Origin: Rotaria macrura
Lineage: Eukaryota > Rotifera > Eurotatoria > Philodinida > Philodinidae
Direction: 5' to 3'
Assembly (NCBI GenBank): GCA_900239685.1
Contig: OENT01000601.1
Location: forward strand, 1-64,000
DNA length: 64,000 nucleotides
Shown piece by piece: positions 25,396 to 37,365 of the stretch (position 1 is its first letter; the number at the start of each line of letters is the position of its first letter). The notes beneath the pieces were generated by a model. That model was not told the origin of the DNA, made no database searches, and saw only the letters and a list, made by a program, of their open reading frames with translations. A program made the translations under genes and the position numbers.

Positions 25396-25512
25396 TGGTG
25401 TGGATGTGTCGGTGCCGACGTGTATGTACGATCGTTTACTTCTGCAGTCGTATCGAAACTCCCCCCACCAACCCACAACTGGATGCAGACAGAAGCACAC
25501 TCATAAGGCACA
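25396..25512. repeat. Telomere-like hairpin, copy 2
   Basis: A G-rich arm GGTGTGGATGTGTCGG at 25398-25413 is separated by about 45 bp from C-rich words (CCCCCCACCAACCCACAAC, later CACACCC) reaching 25512. It has the same order as the copy at 13759. It lies about 340 bp downstream of the helicase-PARP stop codon. Confidence 0.45.
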
Positions 25513-25885
25513 CCCAACTGCCAAAATCATATTTTTGTATCTCTTATAAACTAGATAATTATGATAACGTACCATTTGTATCAGCAAAAGCAACACGATT
25601 TGACAGCCAAACATCTAAACCAACACGAGTAAAATGACAAGAAAAATATGCAAACAATCACGAACGAAAGTTGCATATACACCCTAACCAACATAATTAT
25701 AGTAATTGTAATAATAACAACGTTAACCAGTACGATTGCAGCCGTGACACTAACAGTCAGACAAATCATACACATCAGATAAATATTGATAATAATTATA
25801 GTAAGGACAATCCTTAGCATCATTCTATATAATATTAGTAGTAATAACCATCTACGATATATTAATATCAATGATAAGATTAATA

Positions 25886-26440
25886 CCGGATGTCCCATAA
25901 TAAATGCACACTTTTTGTTTTGTCTGTATCTCAGCGCTGATAAACGATAGAATCTTGTTCTTTTTACCAGAAGATTTGCCGTGAAAAGCTGTAAAAACCA
26001 ATACCTATTGGCGTATTCTGATAGATCTTCTCATACTCAAAATGGAAAAGCTCCATGATAGTGTTACTCTCCCTCATAGAGAACCTGTTTGAAAGAGTTA
26101 TTGTTTTGTTGTAGGAACATGTTTATACAGCTTGTGCAGAGTTTTTAACGCCGCACCTTCTAAAAGAAAAATCAAGATCTAATCATTTTCTCAAGTCGAT
26201 ATATATTCAAAACAAAATAGCTTTCAAACAGGTTCAGTATTGTCGAGAATAGCACTATCATGTAGCTTTGTATTTTGAGTATGGAAAGAAACTATCAAAG
26301 CAACTCAATAGAAATTGTCCATTCAGATTTTGTAGAGCTTTTTACAACGCGTCGTTTTGCAAAAATGTCAGGTTTCTATCGTTTATCGACACTGAGATAT
26401 TGGTAAAACAAAAAGTCTGCATTTGCTAAGGAACACCCGG
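25886..26440. mobile_element. mariner/Tc1-like foldback MITE
   Basis: TA dinucleotides flank the element at 25884-25885 and 26441-26442. The ends CCGGATGTCCC and its inverted match GAACACCCGG resemble mariner termini. Inverted arms of about 210 bp run inward and end at GAACCTGTTTGAAAG (26081-26095) and its complement (26219-26233), leaving a loop of about 120 bp. It encodes no protein. Confidence 0.72.
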
Positions 26441-26589
26441 TATAGTGGGAAATAGCAGCATCACGCAGGTCATCACTTTAAACCATCTAAAAGATTATCA
26501 TAACTAGTCAAGGAGAATCTCTTCTACCAGTTTTCTGGAGAATTCGACGGCACATCTTTTAAAAATAGAGATCAAGGTTATACCATTTA

Positions 26590-26646
26590 GCTGTGTTTAG
26601 ATATAGGCAAAACAAAAAGTGTGCAAACATTTTGGGACACCCGCTA
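26590..26646. mobile_element. Solo terminus of the same mariner-like MITE family
   Basis: GCAAAACAAAAAGTGTGCA followed by TTTGGGACACCCGCTA closely matches the right end of the element at 25886-26440. No left partner was found within the preceding 150 bp. It is probably a truncated or rearranged second copy. Confidence 0.5.
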
Positions 26647-26929
26647 ACGGTGAAAGAAACTTTTAATATCGATTGAAGAAAGGCATAAACAACATAGCTT
26701 ACAAAGTAACACTTTAATAAATCATTGTCTATTCACACTTTGTGAGACATAGACAAGAGTTCTATCGAAAAACGAAATGCAAATGGAATTAGAAAATAAA
26801 AAAGAAGACATTTTTCATCTAACTATTATTAGACAGAATATCTAAAGCTAAAAGCAACAAAATGGAAAACATACATAATAGCAGCATGTAATAAAAGGCA
26901 ATCAAGCAAAAGAAGAGAACACATGAAAA

Positions 26930-27920
26930 CAAAAATAGAAATCAACGACAGTCTAACAATAGCTAGACCTTCACCAATAGATAAACCAAGACCACTTGGA
27001 CCATTTCATCTATGCTATTATGCAGAATTGTCTGAGGAATATTGACATGATCCAATACCTGGTCGAAAAAGAAAGTTAGGTCATCGAAGAGATGACCCAC
27101 AAACGCCACTATCACCAAAGCAACAACTCTCACCCATCAATACCCAGAAAAACACTACCACCTAAAGACCTTAATGTACCACTTGTTGGAGGATCTCTTC
27201 TGGCATCTTCAATTTTGAACGAAATAGCAAACGATCGAAAATAACAACATTCCTTTCATTCACTTTTTTCCATTGAGAAACAAGAACAAAGTAAATAACA
27301 GGATCAACCTTACGAATACAAAACATAATCGTAGCACCCGCAAGAGAGCAATCTATAATAACAATGTCATCCCTACAAACTTCAACAACAGAACCGATGA
27401 TAAGATCACCATCAGTAATACCAAAACCAACTACAGTAACATACAACATATTTGAGTTTGAGATAACAGCGATCGAATGCAGATACCATTTTACAAAAAT
27501 TAAACAGCAATACATATTCGAAGGAATAAGAGCCCATCAAGAATATCTCGAAAGACAAAGAATATTCCATTCAATGTTCTCTGAATACACAAGAACTCAA
27601 ATGATTACATTTATAAAGACAACAGCCGAAAAATTACTGTTATTTCAAGGAATAGAAAAGGAAAAAAGAAAATCGATTTCAACAATGATATTCTAGTCCA
27701 CTTCTCATCGGCCCGTCATTAGCACATTTTAGAGTAAAATTCTATCAGATGTGAGGAGAAGTATTCAATGGGATCCCATTATACGATTTACCAGGGATAT
27801 ATGCAAACAGGCTCACAGATAGCCTAAAGCATCTACTAGTAAAGAAACGACCGGAAAAGCAAGCAGCGAAGCTTATAGGAAAAATAGGTCGGAGAAAAGA
27901 AGAAGGTCTAAACTATGGAT
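26930..27920 (+). pseudogene. Decayed coding remnant of unknown family
   Basis: Plus-strand base composition (A/C-rich, codon-like) and alternating open stretches in different frames suggest an old coding region. Pieces include FHLCYYAELSEEY near 27005, LNVPLVGGSLLASSILNEIA near 27170, an open frame at 27364-27696 with a helical C-terminal part, and GPSLAHFRVKFYQM near 27710. Stops and shifts separate them. I do not recognise the family; a retroelement ORF is possible. Confidence 0.35.
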
Positions 27921-30600
27921 TCATTTAAGATTAGGAACAATAACACCTTCAAGGCGGCAATACAAAAACCGTCTTCTTTTTGTCCATTTATTTACTTACT
28001 CTCTTCTTATTTATTTATTTATTTATTTATGCTGAATTTTTTCTTCCACGGAAACACTGCCGATTCATATCTTACCTACATTAACCATACATTGAAACAA
28101 AATATCGCCTAATAAAGATTAAATTTGAGAGACCTCACGTTCATAATTAATTAATTATTTATTTATTTCAATCTTTCTAATCGTAACTCAACTTGCTATT
28201 TCTCTTTTTTTTCCCTTCTGCTGCTCATATCTCTTTTACAATAGAAATAAATCAAAACTAAAACAAAAACATTAAAAAAAGAAAACTGATGTCGATTTGT
28301 TTTTTGTTTAATGTTAAATAAGTCGCGCTTAAAAAAAATATTCACTATGTTATTCAAATAAAAAATTCTCGGTATATATCTACTACAACTATCAGAACTA
28401 TATAGTTCTGGAATATCGAAGAAATATTGTTCAGGTCTCCTGGTATAGATAACGAGAAGGTTGACACAATTAGAGAAGTAAACTTCATGATAAGACTAGA
28501 CGTTTTGTTATTGAGATTCAATTAATTTAAAATTATTAGAATACCTTCTAGGAACTTTTCAGTTAAACTTTCTTTTCTCTACTGATAATTCAAATAATTT
28601 TATTCAGTTGCTTTACTAAAATCTTTTCATGACAAATAACAGCAACTTCATGCTAAATTTGAACGTGTCAATTCAATCAAAAAACAATTGAGTATTTCCA
28701 TTCACAACTTTACATAGGTATAGATTGCAAAACTGCTAAAAGCATTCAGCTAAATACTTTTTTAAATTTATTTTGAAAAGAACAATGAATTTGTATTTCC
28801 TTGTCGTCTCTTCCATATTTTATTGAAGTTTTAAGATCGAATTGAAATTCTCAGGTAAAAAGAAGAGTTCATATTTTACAAAAAATTTGTAGAAAAAATT
28901 TCTTTTGTTTTATAGATATCATGAGTGAATTTCAAAGTAGAAAAGTACTTCAATCATTTTTATTCTTAGTTCAACGATCCAATTTGTTACTGATACTCAA
29001 TGTGCTAAAAAAAATGCGTTAACAGATACTGGTACTATTCGTTTGTTTGATTTGACAGTGAGATGAGTGAATGTGTCTGCATGCGGTAAAACAAAAGGTA
29101 AAAGATCATCATGATCGTATACGCCGATTATGCGTAAATTTCTCAAACAACGCATATAGGGTCAACGAATTAGTAGAAGTGACGATGCATCATAATCAAT
29201 TCAAATTGATAGAATATCATGGGATGGAAGAAAATGAAGCATTGCATTCAATTGATGATGATGATGTGCAAGTAATCAATTAATATGATAAAACAAACTT
29301 TGTTCAGTCATGAACGTTGTCAGATGATAATTACTATCAGTAGATCCCCAAATAATATCGATAGATGATACACATGAGAACAACTCGATCAATACTAAGA
29401 TCAGGCAGATTGTCGAAATGTGTAATCAGCACCATAAATTCATATAAGCAATTATGTCTACGTTTTTATAGCTCTATCTCCTTTTTAGAGTCTAATCGAT
29501 GGACAAGTATGTTTTTTTTTTCATTTCTCTATATTAATCGTCTGAACAAAGAATGACCATACTATATGTTGAATACGGCCGTAACCTTAGAGATAATGAT
29601 GAATGAGCGGATATGTCTTTGTTCTTATTTGTGCTGTTGAATTGGTTGGGCGTAAGAATGTCGAAATACAGAATATAGACGTGAAAAGTGGTCGAAAAAT
29701 ATTTTGGAAAATTCCGACTAGAGAAAGAAAGGCATGAATTGTTGTATAAGTTAATGTTAATATTCTAACAGAGACTGAACATAAGTCAAGAAGTTAAAAC
29801 AGTTTACAAAGTATCAGTTTTTTTTTGTTTAGCAACAATAAACGATAAACTATTTAAGTATTTCATAGCATTTATCATACTATCATAATATTGTTCACGA
29901 CGATTGTCAATACAAAGTTGAATTTGATTTATTTCGATAAGGCTTCTATACCTTTATTAATCTCTTGAATACCACAGTCTTCAATTGAAGACAAGCAGAA
30001 ATGCATCATTATTTGTGCCAGTATTTTTAACATTGTATTGGTTCGCGTTCTTGTACCTCCAGCAAGTTATCATTGGTAATGTACACAGTACCTTCGTTAA
30101 TTTCGTAGATTTATTTTTAAGTCAATAAAAGGTAAAAACAAGAAAAGTTTTTGAATTTGATAACGTATAAATAACAAAGAGTTGTTCATTGTTGTAGAAT
30201 CTTTAAGTAAAAAAATATAATAAAATATTTTTGTTTAGTTTCACATATGAAGCCAAAGTAAATTGAATACATTCGTTTCGTTGCATCCTGCTTTTTCTGT
30301 TTTTTAAGTAAGTATAGACACCTAGAAATGGCAAAAGAACAACAACGATAAAGTACGCAATTGTTTTTATCTTCAGGTAAAATTGCTGTCAGTTCTTATA
30401 TTTTAGCCCATATGTTGTTCAAACGGTTTCTCTCTATTACTCACTTTCCCTCCTATCTCAGACATGCAGAAAGAGAGAAAAAAATTCTTTGTCATTCTGT
30501 TATGTGTAATCACGATGACGAAGTATATCTAATGATTCTATAAAAAACAAGCCTTTTTCTTTCACCTTACACACTCACACACATACATCTAGCTATTTAA
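27921..30600. other. Intergenic with one weak coding-like patch
   Basis: Mostly A/T-rich sequence with ATTT repeats near 28005-28030 and 28145-28170. A patch at 28920-29283 looks mildly protein-like (open frame 29071-29283 with HHNQFKLIEYHGMEENEAL) but has no recognised family and is broken upstream. The final 300 bp hold the putative promoter of the reductase pseudogene. Confidence 0.35.
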
Positions 30601-30619
30601 ATATCTCGTGAATACAACG

Positions 30620-31731
30620 ATGGCTTCTAGTCAAAATTCTGCTGTTATCTTTGCAGAAGTTCCATCTGATTATCCAAAAGTTGGTAAACATATTAAATAT
30701 GTTCAAGATCGAACAATTGATCTCGATAAGATCGATATGCAAGGTGGTATTGTTACTAAAAATCTCGTCATATCTATTGATCCAGATATGCGAGGTCAAA
30801 TGAGTGTAGCTGATAAAAAAGTTATTCACATGCATTTGAACTTAATCAGCCATTAACCAATTTTTTCGTCGGAAAAGTTGTTAAATCTGATAATCCTTAA
30901 TTTAAAATTAATGAATATGTTTATGGATTTGCAGTTTATGAAGAATATATTGTCCACCCACCTGCTTCAACGGACTTACTTCGAATTATAAATGATGAAG
31001 AACTTCAACTCGATATACCATTAATAGCATGGGTTGGAGCTGCTGGAATGCCTGGAGAAACACCTTACCATGGCTACTATCATATTGGAGAACCGAAAAA
31101 AGGCGAGACAATTTTTATAACTGGTGAATCTGGCGCTGTTGGACAAATCGTTGGACAACTGGGTAAATAATACCCGCATCTACTTAAAAAGAACATATTC
31201 ATATCCTTTTCTCTTCTTTGTCTCATAGCGAAACGTGGAGGTTTGAAAGTCATTGGATCAGCTGGCTCAGATGATAAAGTAAAATGGCTTCAAACAGAAC
31301 TTAATTTTGATCATGCATTTAACTATAAAACAGCTGATGTAAAAGCTGACCTTGCTAAATTTGATCCATTAAATGTTTATTTTGATAATGTTGGTGGTGA
31401 TCAACTTGAAGCTGCAGATAATTTTTCTCGATTTATTCAATGTGGAATGATATCACAATATAATACACCCGATGCTCATGGTATTCGAAATCTTATACCA
31501 GTTGTTGTCAAACGATTAAAACTTCCAGGTTTAATTGTCTTTGATAAACTGCGTGAAAGATCCAAGTTTTCATCATGAATTTTATTCAAAAATTTCAAAA
31601 TGGATTCCTAATGGAGAACTTAAAATTAAAGAAGACATAACTAAAGATCTAGAACATAGTCTTGTAGCCATAATTGGAATATTTCAAGGAAAAAATTTTG
31701 GAAAAGCAGTTATTCAAATAGCTGATAATTG
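30620..31731 (+). pseudogene. Zinc-independent MDR reductase (prostaglandin reductase / alkenal reductase type)
   Basis: Two exons, 30620-31162 and 31229-31731, join in phase (G + CG). The protein starts MASSQNSAV. Family marks are VISIDPDMRGQM near the start, the cofactor-binding stretch ETIFITGESGAVGQIVGQL, VYFDNVGGD, and the C-terminal GIFQGKNFGKAVIQIAD. These are typical of NADPH-dependent enone reductases of the medium-chain dehydrogenase/reductase superfamily, which lack zinc ligands. Three lesions are seen: a frameshift near 30825, TAA at 30898-30900, and a second frameshift near 31560 that may also reflect loss of a few codons. Such enzymes detoxify lipid-derived aldehydes; this copy cannot make a full protein. 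Confidence 0.85.
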
Positions 31732-31817
31732 ATTTATTGCTTTTGATGTTTTTCTTTTGTCCATAGCAAACTACGTTCGACATTATCTCTATTAATATAT
31801 ACGTAAAGGAGTAAGAT

Positions 31818-31870
31818 TGTGGGTGTGTTGTTTAAATCAGTACACCCACATTCATACACCCAGTCACATC
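31818..31870. repeat. Telomere-like hairpin, copy 3 (short)
   Basis: TGTGGGTGTGT at 31818-31828 is followed within 15 bp by TACACCCACATTCATACACCC. It has the same G-arm/C-arm order as the other copies and lies about 90 bp after the reductase pseudogene. Confidence 0.45.
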
Positions 31871-32308
31871 TATCGTAGATCTGCTTCTTTTTCTTTTTCC
31901 AGCTGCATATATTAATGATTCTCTAGCTTGTGTTTTTGTCTGAAATGTTTCGGTATTCGAGAAGGTTTTTGAACACTAATTATGAATTGAATCGAAATCT
32001 TTTTATTCGTATTAGGAGTTCTTCTTATAATAGCTACATTTCAAACATTATTAATCTATGCCTAATTAGATTTCTACTCGGATCAATTTAATATAAGATA
32101 TAATCGCGGTGTTCAAGTAATAATAGGGAAAACGAAACCAAATCAATCTCATATTGAATAAGTGGTTAACACGGGCACGTGGTGTCCTCGATGTGTGGAC
32201 TCGTTTGGCAAAAAAATAAGCGCAAGTATTGTACCAGTACATAGTGAAAATTGCGATTTCCAAGCATACAATTACTCTAGAGGATAAGCGCAGGTTCATC
32301 ACTACTTG

Positions 32309-32871
32309 NTCAAAACCGCGTCTCACCGCGTTTCCAAATACCGCGGTTATAATGCTATTTACTGCGGTTCTCAAAACTGCGTCTCACCGCGTTTCCAAAT
32401 ACCGCGGTTATAATGCTATTTACTGCGGTTCTCAAAACTGCGTCTCACCGCGTTTCGAACTACCGCGGTTATAATGCTATTTACTGCGGTTCCCAAAACC
32501 ACGTCTTACCGCGTTTCCAAATACCGCGGTTTTAATGCTGTTTACTGCGGTTCTCAAAACCACGTGTACCCGCGTTTTGAAATACCGCGGTTACAATGTT
32601 GTTGACTGTGGTTTTGGGGAAACGCGTGTAACCCCGTTTGGAATATCGCGTTTACAATGTTGTTCACTTCGGTTTTGAGAAACCGAGTCGAACCGCGTTC
32701 TCGAATACCGCGGGATTCGTTCAGGAAACCGCGTTTAATTTAAAGCGCAGCGAGAAAAACCGCGGTTAACCGCATTTTGTTTAGTGACACTGCGATTTTC
32801 TAAGAGAAACCGCGGTTAGGTGAAAATAACCGCGGTTGACCGCGATTTTTCCCTAAAAATTTCTCCGTGGG
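32309..32871. repeat. 61-bp tandem array with CCGCGGTT core, ending in CTCCGTGGG
   Basis: The core CCGCGGTTATAATGCTATTT recurs at 32341, 32402, 32463, 32524 and 32585, then in weaker form near 32646 and 32708. The period is 61 bp; there are about seven units and divergence increases rightward. Further AACCGCGGTTA-type palindromic words continue to 32850 and the block ends in TTTCTCCGTGGG. An N at 32309 marks unresolved sequence at the left edge, so the start and copy number are uncertain. GC content is far above the surroundings. The CTCCGTGG end links it to the element at 37366-38942. Confidence 0.75.
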
Positions 32872-33100
32872 TAGTGCACAATCAATGAGAACGCTTTAAA
32901 TAAATATTATTTTCTTGGAAACTTTTTAATAAGATTTGGGATTAAAAAGTGGTTTCCGAAATTCAGAAGCTTCTAAATGATTTCATATAATGGCAAACCC
33001 GGAAACGTTTCACTGGATCCAGGTTTGTGTGAAAACAAATCACTTTTTTCGGAAACCCTAAAGCATTTTCGGATTTTTTACCATATGGACCCTCTGAAAG

Positions 33101-33204
33101 AGGGTGAGTGTGGGGGTGCTTGTAAATATACATACACCGACCCGCAGCCACACACACACACACAGCCGCACTAGCAACCACACCTGACCCCCACCCCACA
33201 CCCT
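33101..33204. repeat. Telomere-like hairpin, copy 4
   Basis: A G-rich arm GGGTGAGTGTGGGGGTG at 33102-33118 is followed by a 12-bp spacer and then a C-rich arm of about 70 bp (ACCGACCCGCAGCCACACAC and later CCCCACCCCACACCC). The short ORFs on both strands here are translations of this repeat. Confidence 0.5.
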
Positions 33205-34895
33205 TTCGTCTCTATTCGTCAATATTTAAAAATATTGGTTGATTACGAAGTGCTTGTTGTCAGTCATAGGAGTTCGTCTGTTCGTCGACTTTTCAACGAT
33301 GTTTTCCATATCAAAGTGAACAGTGATTTAGTACAGCAGAATGTTCGGAATTTTTCCTTTCATCAAGAGCAACACCATGAGAAGCCCTTCTAATTCAAGT
33401 TGAAAGTCGAGGGATAACCACTCAGTGTAAAATATACGAAATCTTTAGATCACCTACAGGACTATCAACCACCGTCTGCCAACTTTACGCATTTCGCAAA
33501 GAGTTTGGTCGAAGAATCGCGAAAACTAAAAACGTTCTGAAGAAAAACCCCGAAAAACAATTTTCATTCCGATTCACGTAAAATCGTTCTGTATATGAAT
33601 GAGGAACTTTTAAGACTCAGCAATAAACCGATTTATTTTAGATCGTGTAATAATCATTTCAAGTCTTACAATCCGATTATTTTAACATAGAGTATTCTTT
33701 TTTTCTAGGCAGTAGAATATTTTAAAACATCTGGGATATATTTCATTTTTTGAAGAAATGTTTTCATAGTATCAAGTTTTATTTTTGATTTATTTCAATA
33801 TGATGTTATAAGATCAATTTAAAAGCTCATATAGAAATTCTTATTGTGATGGAAGAATTATTTTTCATTATTTTTATTACTAATTTTTACGTGTACTGAG
33901 AATATGAAACACTCACTTTACAAATATCCCGCTTTATTTTTACTCATTGTGGTTTATCAAAACACTCCACTATTTTACAGATATTTGAAAGGAAACAAAA
34001 GCACAACAGATCGACTATTTATTCCGATTTGTGATTTAGTCAAAATTCAAAATTTTCAAATATTTTCCTTCCTTATTATTATAATGTACCATTTCATACT
34101 GAAACTGAAGACACAACAGAAAGTTTGTTCACACTTTCATCACCTTTTGAAAAATCTATTAGAAGACCAATTAAGAAATCTTCTGCGATCTAAAATGCAC
34201 TATATTTGTATCAAATTTTGTTAGAACAACGAAATAAAGATTTAGACACAAGGTAATTTAGAGTTTTATGAATGTATTCATTTTCATGTTGACTTTTTCA
34301 AATATTGAATAGGAATATTTTTAATTTGGTTCATAATTGGCATTCATATGAAACATAGATATTTTAAGTATCAACATCACAGTTCATAGTCAGTATTGCA
34401 AGTTATCGTTAAAGTGTGCCCCCAGTAGGAAATATTTGCCTATGCTGGTCTGAATTTTTGAACAATCTCTAACATCTCCAATCATATTGAAATTGGTTCA
34501 AATAAAAAAAACTGGATTTTTTAAACTTTTCGTCATTACTCAACATCCACTGTTACTTTGAATGTTTCGCTGTTGCTATGTTTAGTCCTTCACCGTAGAG
34601 TATGGATTTGAAAAGGATATTTAAAAAAAACGAAAAGAAAGAGGCAAGACAAACAGAAACTAAGCAAACAATGTTGCTATACTGTAAAGGTAAAAAAAAG
34701 TCATTCAAAACAATTCAGCAAGAAGTGAAGGTCGCAAACAATTTCAAAAGAAAAAAACTGGGGATTATTGAAAATATACTCGGAAGTGAGTGTGTAAACT
34801 AGTTGAAAGCTCGCATATATTAGAGAAACCAGTTAGAAGGTTGTATAATTACTGCCAAGATGCTGTAAGTATTGATAATGCTTGAAAACGATATG
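33205..34895. other. Intergenic, AT-rich
   Basis: No gene is supported. Small ORFs at 33904-34224 and 34602-34802 are Lys/Phe-rich products of AT-rich sequence with no family resemblance. Confidence 0.45.
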
Positions 34896-34901
34896 ACATA
34901 T

Positions 34902-35073
34902 TGTTACAGTCATATGTTTATTCCTGACTCATCGGCATCTGTTTATTCATTCTTTGACGTGTATCCATTCTATATATACTGTCTTTTATCGTTTACGTGG
35001 TTGGGATTGAAAAAGGTTCTCGTAATCGAGATTCGAATAAACGAACACTGAGAAGGTATTAGGGATTTTATAA
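34902..35073 (+). repeat. 5' LTR
   Basis: 172 bp, beginning TGTTACAGTCATATG. It differs from the 3' LTR by a few substitutions and small indels. TATATA near 34973 could serve as a promoter element. Confidence 0.85.
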
Positions 35074-35288
35074 TATTGGTGCCATGACCCGCCTTCTCTT
35101 GCTCATTCTATCGTATATTTGTTCCCTAAAATCGCGTATTAAAATCTTTTTCTACTCGTTTATTATCTTATAATATTTGGTGTCTCGACCGGTGCATCTT
35201 ATCACACAATTGTTCACCAGACATTCTTTGTTTATCGTTCAACTACGTTTCTTTTGGGTTTCATCTTATTCGATATTTTTTCTCCATT

Positions 35289-35560
35289 ATGGAAGAACTA
35301 ATTAAATCACTTATTAAATTTGATGGTGCTCGTAATCATGATGTTGTTTAATGGTTACAAAATATTGAAGAAATATTTGATCGAGTGCAAATTCAAGCAT
35401 CAAATAAATATCTTATTGTATCATTCTTTCTAACTAGTGATGCTGCTCTATGGTTTAAACATAGTAAATCAAACATTCCCGATTGGTTCATATTTAAACG
35501 TGAAATTATTGACTTTTTTCATCATCATCCTCGTTACGTCTTCTTGATTGACATCAATTA
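35289..35560 (+). pseudogene. Ty3/gypsy-type gag fragment
   Basis: Translation from ATG 35289 shows the retrotransposon gag pattern of a WLQNIEEIFD-like helix, an ALWF motif and a following W-x-x-FK segment. It is interrupted by TAA at 35349-35351 and decays after about 35550. It is a capsid-protein remnant and cannot be translated in full. Confidence 0.6.
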
Positions 35561-35654
35561 ACAGTTAAAGAAGAACTACGAATACATGGACAAGAACAAG
35601 AGATATTACGTGTACCCACTTCACGTTCAACAATGCCAAACAAGGCATTAGGTA

Positions 35655-36032
35655 ATGATAATACAACATTCCATTCTGTTAATGAAACCTAATCGAACTC
35701 ACAAAGGGCCTGATGGAAATCAATCGTGGCACAAACACGAAATAAAGCCTCAACGTGAATTATTCATCAAGCAAGCTCGTGAAGAAATTTTATTAGTCTC
35801 AGAAAGATACATTGAAACTGAAACCGTTGTATTTTGGCCCAATGGTACTGAGTCGTGGCATTTTCATGAAATTAAACCACAAAGAAACTTATTCGCAAGC
35901 AAAACTTCCTTTTATTCATTAAACGACATAGAAGCATTAGCAATGAAACAAAACGATCTAGTAATCACAGAACAACCATATATCTTGCAAGTAGTGTTTG
36001 TGTCTAAACCGCAAATCGGTCCCACGTTTTAA
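35655..36032 (+). CDS. Retroelement ORF with a duplicated WHxHEIKPQR module
   Basis: A 125-codon frame inside the LTR element contains the same module twice about 45 residues apart (SWHKHEIKPQRELF and SWHFHEIKPQRNLF). I do not recognise it as protease, RT, integrase or envelope. Whether it is a separate ORF or part of gag is unknown. Downstream sequence to 36680 has coding-like hydrophobic stretches broken by stops. Confidence 0.4.
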   Translation: MIIQHSILLMKPNRTHKGPDGNQSWHKHEIKPQRELFIKQAREEILLVSERYIETETVVFWPNGTESWHFHEIKPQRNLFASKTSFYSLNDIEALAMKQNDLVITEQPYILQVVFVSKPQIGPTF

Positions 36033-36993
36033 AGTGAACCCACAGTTCATTCACCCGCTTCATTGAATTTGAATATTCAAGAGCACACATTGTGACAAAA
36101 ACGCGACACTGGAATGATTTGTCATTTCTTATCAACATCAAAAAGTAAATTAAGACCGATAACAAGTTATCGATTACCCGGTTCACTTTTGTCTGCAAAG
36201 TTATATAACATCTCGTTGAACCAATCATCAAGACTATTTAATTACGACTCTAGTATATTATCATTCATTTTGTTCTCACTTCTTTTTGGATTCGAAACAC
36301 TTCACTATTCAGCACATAACGATGTTATCAGCATATCAGCACTTATCTGCAGAAATAATAATACATGTTACGAGTTTTTGGGCAAATAATTCAAAAGAAT
36401 ACAAACTTTATTCGTCACCATACGTAATAGCAATAGTAATTCTTCGCCAGCTAGAATCACTATTAGTATACGACATTACATAATTCAATGGAACTATTCA
36501 CAACATTATTCGGATACATGGCATTAAGTACTCACTCTGCAATTATTTTTAAGGTTATATACAAGAAAAACAAGCACAAAAATATTTATGAAAAACATTC
36601 TCAATATCATTCTCATCTCATCTCATCGTGTCGACTCTACTTGATTCATAATCGACCATTTTTAAAGGTTTAATCAGCAACCTTAATTTTGAACGTACAT
36701 ATTCTTCGCTAAATCGTCTTCTTTTCGTCTCTTCAATCAAAATTGTCGCGCGAATCGTGTTTTTGATATGATTTAGTCGATCACAAAACAACTCATCGAG
36801 CTGAGTCGGCGTACACATCGCATTCGTTCTTCATATCTCTTTGGTATTTTTTTTTCTATATTGGTATTATACTATCGTTTCGTGCCTTCATTTTATGCTC
36901 TTCGTATCAGCGCTCTTATAGTTTTTTTCTCTTTATTTTTAAGATTGTATTTGCTCATGTGCGTGGATACACATTTCTGTAGGCGAAGAGGAA

Positions 36994-37168
36994 TGTTACA
37001 GTCATATGTTTATTCCTGACTCATCGGCATCTGTTTATTCATTCTTTGACGTGTATCTCTTCTATATATGCTCTCTATTTTGTCGTTTGCGTGGTTGGGA
37101 TTGAAAAAGTTTCTCGTAATCGAGATTCGAATAAACGAACACCGAGAAGGTACTAGGGATTTTATAGT
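36994..37168 (+). repeat. 3' LTR
   Basis: 175 bp, preceded by the purine tract and followed by the ACATAT target copy. Confidence 0.85.
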
Positions 37169-37365
37169 ACATATTCTCAAGAAAAACAATGTACACCATC
37201 GAACGATTTTGAAAGTTTTGCAGTAATTGTGCAACGTCAGAAAGTGCTTCCAACGAATACACGGACTGTAAATTTACTACGAAACGATTCCGTCGCCTGA
37301 AGAGAGGACCACCTGAATAAAAATGAGTTTGTATAATGAATTATATGTTGACAATTACGTGTTAA

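Larger units (their letters stand above)
34902..37168 (+). mobile_element. Short LTR retrotransposon lacking pol
   Basis: LTRs at 34902-35073 and 36994-37168 are near-identical (TGTTACAG...GGGATTTTATA). The element is flanked by ACATAT at 34896-34901 and 37169-37174, a 5-6 bp target duplication. A primer-binding-site-like TTGGTGCCATGACCCG follows the 5' LTR, and a purine-rich tract AGGCGAAGAGGA precedes the 3' LTR. The interior holds a Ty3/gypsy-like gag fragment and another ORF, but no protease, reverse transcriptase or integrase was seen. At 2.27 kb it is non-autonomous. Confidence 0.85.

Noticed and set aside
25581..25898. Hydrophobic 105-codon minus-strand ORF
   Set aside because: Ile/Val/Leu runs come from AT/AC-rich simple sequence; no start context or neighbours support a gene.
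27171..27515. 114-codon minus-strand ORF
   Set aside because: It is antisense to a coding-like plus strand and shows no family resemblance.
32309..32740. Possible CRISPR array
   Set aside because: The 61-bp units are contiguous repeats without unique spacers, in eukaryotic DNA, with no cas-like genes.
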